In this document: positions 3,921-7,773 of the stretch, piece after piece
How positions within the stretch are numbered: the stretch's first letter is position 1
Layout: each line of letters begins with the position of its first letter
Source of the DNA: Clostridiaceae bacterium
Lineage (GTDB): Bacteria > Bacillota > Clostridia > Saccharofermentanales > UBA5734
Assembly (NCBI GenBank): GCA_012729935.1
Contig: JAAYBY010000270.1
Coordinates: forward strand, 1 to 7,773
Direction: 5' to 3'
Length of the DNA: 7,773 nucleotides
The notes under the pieces: model-generated
What the model saw: the letters and a program-made list of their open reading frames with translations, nothing else
Told to the model about the DNA's origin: nothing
Databases searched by the model: none
Position numbers and translations under genes: made by a program

Positions 3921-6900
3921 ATGCCCAAACGACTTGATATCCACAAAATCCTGATTATCGGTTCCGGTCCAATTGTGATCGGCCAGGCCTGTGAGTTTGA
4001 TTACTCCGGAACCCAGGCCTGTAAAGCACTTCGCGCGCTTGGTTATGAAATTGTCCTGGTGAATTCCAATCCGGCAACCATCATGACAGACCCGGAGCTG
4101 GCTGACCAGACCTATATCGAACCGCTGAATCCACAGCGATTAACGGAGATTATTGCCAAAGAGCGACCGGATGCACTGCTTCCGAACCTGGGCGGCCAGT
4201 CTGCCCTTAATCTTTGTTCTGAGCTGCATCGTCTGGGTGTGCTGACAGAGTATGGTGTGCAGGTCATCGGTATTCAGGTCGATGCCATCAATCGAGGAGA
4301 AGATCGGATTGCTTTCAAGGAGACGATGGCCCGTCTGGACATTGATATGCCCAGAAGCCAGCCGGCATACAGTGTATCTGAAGCGGAAACCATTGCCCAG
4401 GAACTCGGTTATCCGGTTGTTATCCGGCCAGCCTATACCATGGGTGGTACCGGCGGCGGTCTTGTTTATAATATCGAAGAGCTGAAGATTGTGGCTGAAC
4501 GAGGCATTGCCGCCAGTATGGTCGGACAGATCCTGATTGAGGAGTCTGTACTGGGCTGGGAAGAACTTGAACTCGAGATTGTCCGAGATTCAAAAAATCA
4601 GATGATTACCGTCTGTTTTATAGAGAATATTGATGCTGTCGGTATTCATACCGGAGATTCGTTTTGTTCAGCACCCATGCTGACAATCAGTGAAAAATTA
4701 CAGAAGCGCCTGCAGGAATATGCCTACCGTGTCGCGGAAGCGATTGACGTGATCGGCGGCACCAACGTCCAGTTTGCTTACGACCCGCAGACAGACCGTG
4801 TTGTGATTATTGAAATCAATCCGCGAACATCACGCTCATCCGCTTTGGCATCGAAGGCAACCGGCTTTCCCATTGCATTAATATCTGCAATGCTGGCTGT
4901 CGGGATGACGCTGGATGAAATCCCCTATTGGCGTGACGGCACGCTCGAGCGGTACACACCGTCCGGTGATTATGTTGTTGTGAAGTTTGCCCGCTGGGCT
5001 TTTGAGAAGTTTGTTGGTGTTCAGGATCGCCTCGGGACGCAGATGCGAGCCGTCGGCGAAGTTATGAGCATCGGGAAAACCTACAAGGAAGCACTTCAGA
5101 AAGCAATCCGATCGCTGGAAATCAATCGCTATGGATTAGGTTTTGCAAAAGATTTTTACGACCGGTCGCTCGAAGAGTTGCTTGCTCTTCTTGTTGAGCC
5201 GACCAGCGAACGCCAGTTTATTATTTATGAGGCGCTGCGAAAAGGTGCTGATATCGATCAGCTTTACAAGCTGACCTATATCAAGCCTTATTTCCTGCAG
5301 CAGATGAAAGAGTTGGTAGAGCTGGAAGAACAAATTAGAGCATACAAAGGTGAAAGACTGCCGGATGAACTCCTCATCCAGGCGAAAAAGGACGGCTTTG
5401 CAGATCGCTATCTGGCACAGCTGACCGCAGCCTCGGAGATTGAGATCCGGCAGCAGAGAAAACAGCTGGATCTCGTTGAACACTGGGAGCCTGTCCGCGT
5501 CAGTGGCGTCGAAAATGCTGCCTACTATTATTCAACCTATCAGTCTGATGCTCAGGTTCGAGTCAGCGACAGACCGAAAATTATGGTTCTGGGCGGTGGA
5601 CCGAACAGAATCGGCCAGGGTATTGAGTTCGATTATTGCTGCGTCCACACAGCGCTTGCTCTGCGTGAACTCGGTTATGAAACGGTGATGGTCAACTGTA
5701 ATCCCGAGACCGTGTCAACTGACTATGACACGTCAGACAAACTGTATTTTGAACCCTTGACTGTTGAAGACGTTCTCAGCATTTATGAGAAGGAGCAGCC
5801 TCTGGGTATCATCGTTCAGTTCGGCGGCCAAACACCGCTCAATATTGCCAATGAACTGGAAAAGGCAGGGGTTCGGATTCTCGGGACGTCGCCGGACATG
5901 ATCGATCTTGCTGAGGATCGTGACCGCTTCCGTTCAATGATGGATAAAATCGGTATTCCCATGCCTGAATCAGGTATGGCTGTCACCATCGATGACGCTT
6001 TGGAAATCGCTGGTCAGATCGGTTATCCGCTGATGGTTCGTCCGTCATATGTTCTCGGCGGACGCGGTATGGAGATCGTTTTGGACGAGGCAATGCTGCG
6101 CCGATATATGACTGCGGCTGTCGGAGTCACACCCGATCGTCCGATCCTGATCGATCGTTTTCTCAGTCATGCGACAGAGGTAGAGGCCGATGCCATATCG
6201 GATGGCCGGGATGCTTTCGTACCAACGGTCATGGAGCACATTGAACTGGCCGGTATTCATTCTGGTGATTCGGCCTGTGTGATTCCGCCCATCAGTATCA
6301 AACCGGAGCACATTCAGACCATTACGGAATACACACAGAAGATTGCCAGAGAACTCCATGTTGTCGGCTTGATGAATATGCAATACGCCATAGCCGACGA
6401 TATCGTCTATGTCCTGGAAGCTAATCCACGGGCATCAAGGACAGTACCGCTGGTTTCCAAAGTCTGCAATATTGCGATGGCACGCATCGCGACGCGTCTG
6501 ATTATGAATGCATTTGAAGGAAAACCGACGTCGATTGGATCTCTCAGACATCATACGATCCGGCATTTCGGTGTCAAGGAGGCGGTTTTCCCCTTTAACA
6601 TGTTCCCTGAAGTGGATCCGGTGCTGGGGCCTGAGATGCGATCAACAGGCGAAGTTCTGGGACTGGCGGATTCGTTCGAGCTGGCTTACTTTAAATCACA
6701 GGAGGCTGCTTTGGCGTCTCTGCCAACTCAAGGGACTGTGCTGATCAGCGTCAACGATGACGATAAGCCGGAGGCAATAGCCGTTGCCCGCGCTTTCCAT
6801 GAGATGGGATTTGTCATTATGGCGACTTCAGGAACAAGCCGCTTGCTGGCAGATCTCGGGATTCCATCCGTAACAGTCAAAAAACTGTATGAGGGGAGAC

Positions 6901-7151
6901 CCAACATTCTCGACCATGTGACCAATCAGGAAATCCAGCTGGTCATTAACACAGCTGCCGGATCGAGGAGTCAGCACGACGATTCCTACATCCGAAAAGC
7001 GGCCATACGGTATAAAGTCCCGTACATTACGACGATGACGGCGGCATTAGCCAGCGCCCATGGTATTGCGGCTTTCATAAAGAAAGGTTATGCGCCGGAC
7101 CAGCTGAAATCACTACAGGAATATCATGCGAATATCACACCGGATCCCTGA
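3921..7151 (+). CDS. carB: Carbamoyl-phosphate synthase large subunit
   Basis: Complete 1076-aa protein (E. coli CarB is 1073). With the CarA glutaminase it makes carbamoyl phosphate from bicarbonate, ammonia and two ATP, for pyrimidine and arginine synthesis. First ATP-grasp half (about 1-400): GSGPIVIGQACEFDYSG (14-30), Arg129, Arg169, Glu215, ribose/Mg site IEINPR (297-302). Oligomerisation region about 401-550. Second half: GGGPNRIGQGIEFDY (558-572), Arg707, LEANPRASR (832-840). C-terminal MGS-like allosteric domain from about 935: Lys949, Thr969, Thr972, Lys988 and Asn1010 match the E. coli nucleotide-effector pocket, but Ala1012 replaces Thr1017. Ornithine-site acids have counterparts (Glu775, Asp783, Glu887), from memory of E. 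coli numbering. Residues 334-362 (IPYWRDG...KFARWAFEKF) differ from the usual enterobacterial and clostridial sequence. AGGAGG 6 nt before the ATG fixes the start. No carA is adjacent, which is unusual. Confidence 0.98.
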   Translation: MPKRLDIHKILIIGSGPIVIGQACEFDYSGTQACKALRALGYEIVLVNSNPATIMTDPELADQTYIEPLNPQRLTEIIAKERPDALLPNLGGQSALNLCSELHRLGVLTEYGVQVIGIQVDAINRGEDRIAFKETMARLDIDMPRSQPAYSVSEAETIAQELGYPVVIRPAYTMGGTGGGLVYNIEELKIVAERGIAASMVGQILIEESVLGWEELELEIVRDSKNQMITVCFIENIDAVGIHTGDSFCSAPMLTISEKLQKRLQEYAYRVAEAIDVIGGTNVQFAYDPQTDRVVIIEINPRTSRSSALASKATGFPIALISAMLAVGMTLDEIPYWRDGTLERYTPSGDYVVVKFARWAFEKFVGVQDRLGTQMRAVGEVMSIGKTYKEALQKAIRSLEINRYGLGFAKDFYDRSLEELLALLVEPTSERQFIIYEALRKGADIDQLYKLTYIKPYFLQQMKELVELEEQIRAYKGERLPDELLIQAKKDGFADRYLAQLTAASEIEIRQQRKQLDLVEHWEPVRVSGVENAAYYYSTYQSDAQVRVSDRPKIMVLGGGPNRIGQGIEFDYCCVHTALALRELGYETVMVNCNPETVSTDYDTSDKLYFEPLTVEDVLSIYEKEQPLGIIVQFGGQTPLNIANELEKAGVRILGTSPDMIDLAEDRDRFRSMMDKIGIPMPESGMAVTIDDALEIAGQIGYPLMVRPSYVLGGRGMEIVLDEAMLRRYMTAAVGVTPDRPILIDRFLSHATEVEADAISDGRDAFVPTVMEHIELAGIHSGDSACVIPPISIKPEHIQTITEYTQKIARELHVVGLMNMQYAIADDIVYVLEANPRASRTVPLVSKVCNIAMARIATRLIMNAFEGKPTSIGSLRHHTIRHFGVKEAVFPFNMFPEVDPVLGPEMRSTGEVLGLADSFELAYFKSQEAALASLPTQGTVLISVNDDDKPEAIAVARAFHEMGFVIMATSGTSRLLADLGIPSVTVKKLYEGRPNILDHVTNQEIQLVINTAAGSRSQHDDSYIRKAAIRYKVPYITTMTAALASAHGIAAFIKKGYAPDQLKSLQEYHANITPDP

Positions 7152-7183
7152 TTTCTGCCGGCAACAATTAACGTAATCTGAAT

Positions 7184-7773
7184 CTACACAAAGTCAGCCG
7201 TATAGTATTCCGGGACAAACGTCTGAGAGTCCATCGGCGGGCGGACATAATCTGCATGTTCTTTTCGTGGCGGGAGAGTAAGCGGCTCCGGCGTCAGGTC
7301 TTTATAGGGGATCATACTGAGCAGGTGCCGGATGCAGTTCAGGCGGGCATGCCGCTTAACATCCGCGTTGACTACATACCAGGGTGATTCGCGGGTGTCT
7401 GTGTGTGCGAACATTTCGTCTTTGGCCTTTGAATACTCAACCCAGCGGCTCCTTGACTCAAGATCTATCGGACTGAGTTTCCAGCGTTTGGTCGGATCGT
7501 TGATCCTCGCCTGAAACCGTTTTTCCTGTTCATCATCTGAGACGGAAAACCAGTACTTGATCAGGATGATGCCGGAGCGGATCAACATGTCTTCGAATTC
7601 AGGACATGAACGCAGGAATTCTTTCAGCTCGTCGTCGGTGCAAAAACCCATGACCCGCTCAACGCCAGCGCGATTATACCAGCTGCGATCGAACAAGACG
7701 ATTTCGCCGGCAGCCGGCAGCCGGGTGACATACCTCTGAAAATACCATTGTGACTGTTCTTTTTCGGTGGGGA
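7184..7773 (-). CDS. ppk2: PPK2-family polyphosphate kinase, N-terminus beyond the window
   Basis: Partial gene entering from the right edge; about 195 C-terminal residues are visible (family about 270-300). PPK2 enzymes transfer phosphate between polyphosphate and nucleoside di- or monophosphates in the cytoplasm. The visible part starts PTEKEQSQWYFQRYV, then the Walker B-like stretch EIVLFDRSWYNRAGVERVMGFC, the segment GIILIKYWFSVSDDEQEKRFQAR, the lid region KRWKLSPIDLESRSRW with EYSKAKDEMF, and HTDTRESPWYVVNADVKRHARLNC. The Walker A lysine lies outside the window. Codon TTG at 7694-7696 encodes the Leu of VLFDRSW and is not a start, since homology continues upstream to the edge. The pattern looks like class I PPK2 (ADP/ATP direction), which needs the missing N-terminus to confirm. 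The gene converges on carB with a 32-bp gap, in which I see no clear terminator. Confidence 0.93.
   Translation of the reverse strand, partial: PTEKEQSQWYFQRYVTRLPAAGEIVLFDRSWYNRAGVERVMGFCTDDELKEFLRSCPEFEDMLIRSGIILIKYWFSVSDDEQEKRFQARINDPTKRWKLSPIDLESRSRWVEYSKAKDEMFAHTDTRESPWYVVNADVKRHARLNCIRHLLSMIPYKDLTPEPLTLPPRKEHADYVRPPMDSQTFVPEYYTADFV

Noticed and set aside
5136..5483. 115-codon minus-strand frame inside carB
   Set aside because: Antisense shadow of the conserved carB reading frame.
7156..7163. TGCCGGCA palindrome as a carB terminator
   Set aside because: Only 8 bp with no loop and no T-run after it.
7694..7696. TTG as start codon of the PPK2 gene
   Set aside because: Typical PPK2 sequence (PTEKEQSQWYFQRYV...GEIV) continues upstream in frame to the window edge, so the TTG is an internal Leu codon.

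Overview
The window looks like chromosomal DNA of a bacterium, most likely a low- to mid-GC Gram-positive (Bacillota-type) organism. The pointers are strong purine-rich Shine-Dalgarno sites (AAGGAG, AGGAGG, GAGGTGA), extended -10 promoters (TGnTATAAT), the start of an ECF-type vitamin transporter S component, and a cysteine-rich DsrE-like protein of a kind I associate with anaerobes. The lineage assignment is inference only. I see no tRNA, rRNA, CRISPR array, insertion sequence or phage gene. The genes are mostly housekeeping.

Left part (1-973, minus strand). The window opens inside the 5' end of an ECF transporter S-component gene (1-170), reading leftward. Upstream of it lies a gene-free stretch (171-435) with a good sigma-70-type promoter (336-364), a hairpin-rich leader of about 160 nt, and a terminator-like hairpin 20 nt before the Shine-Dalgarno site. 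This layout suggests transcription attenuation. Further upstream, in the same orientation, is a small DsrE-family cysteine protein (436-774). The divergent intergenic region (775-973) carries an extended -10 promoter on each strand, a 14-bp tandem repeat and a 16-bp palindrome.

Middle part (974-3729, plus strand). Three closely spaced genes probably form an operon: nfo (endonuclease IV, AP-site repair), a YjbQ/UPF0047 family gene, and gnd (6-phosphogluconate dehydrogenase). Gaps are 29 and 48 bp. The nfo leader has a tandem TGTTCAG whose two copies can each pair with the same upstream CTGAAC; pairing with the second copy would bury the start of the Shine-Dalgarno site.

Right part (3730-7773). 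A 191-bp gap holds a weak terminator-like hairpin, an imperfect palindrome and an extended -10 promoter. After it comes carB (carbamoyl-phosphate synthase large subunit, complete, 1076 aa), with no carA or other pyr/arg gene in the window. Converging on it from the right, with a 32-bp gap, is the 3' two-thirds of a PPK2-type polyphosphate kinase gene whose start is beyond the window.

Taken together the genes serve DNA repair, NADPH and pentose supply, pyrimidine/arginine precursor synthesis and polyphosphate-nucleotide exchange. I found no convincing undescribed multi-gene system. The most interesting items are the regulatory leaders of the ECF gene and of nfo, and a substitution of a usually conserved His in the YjbQ protein.
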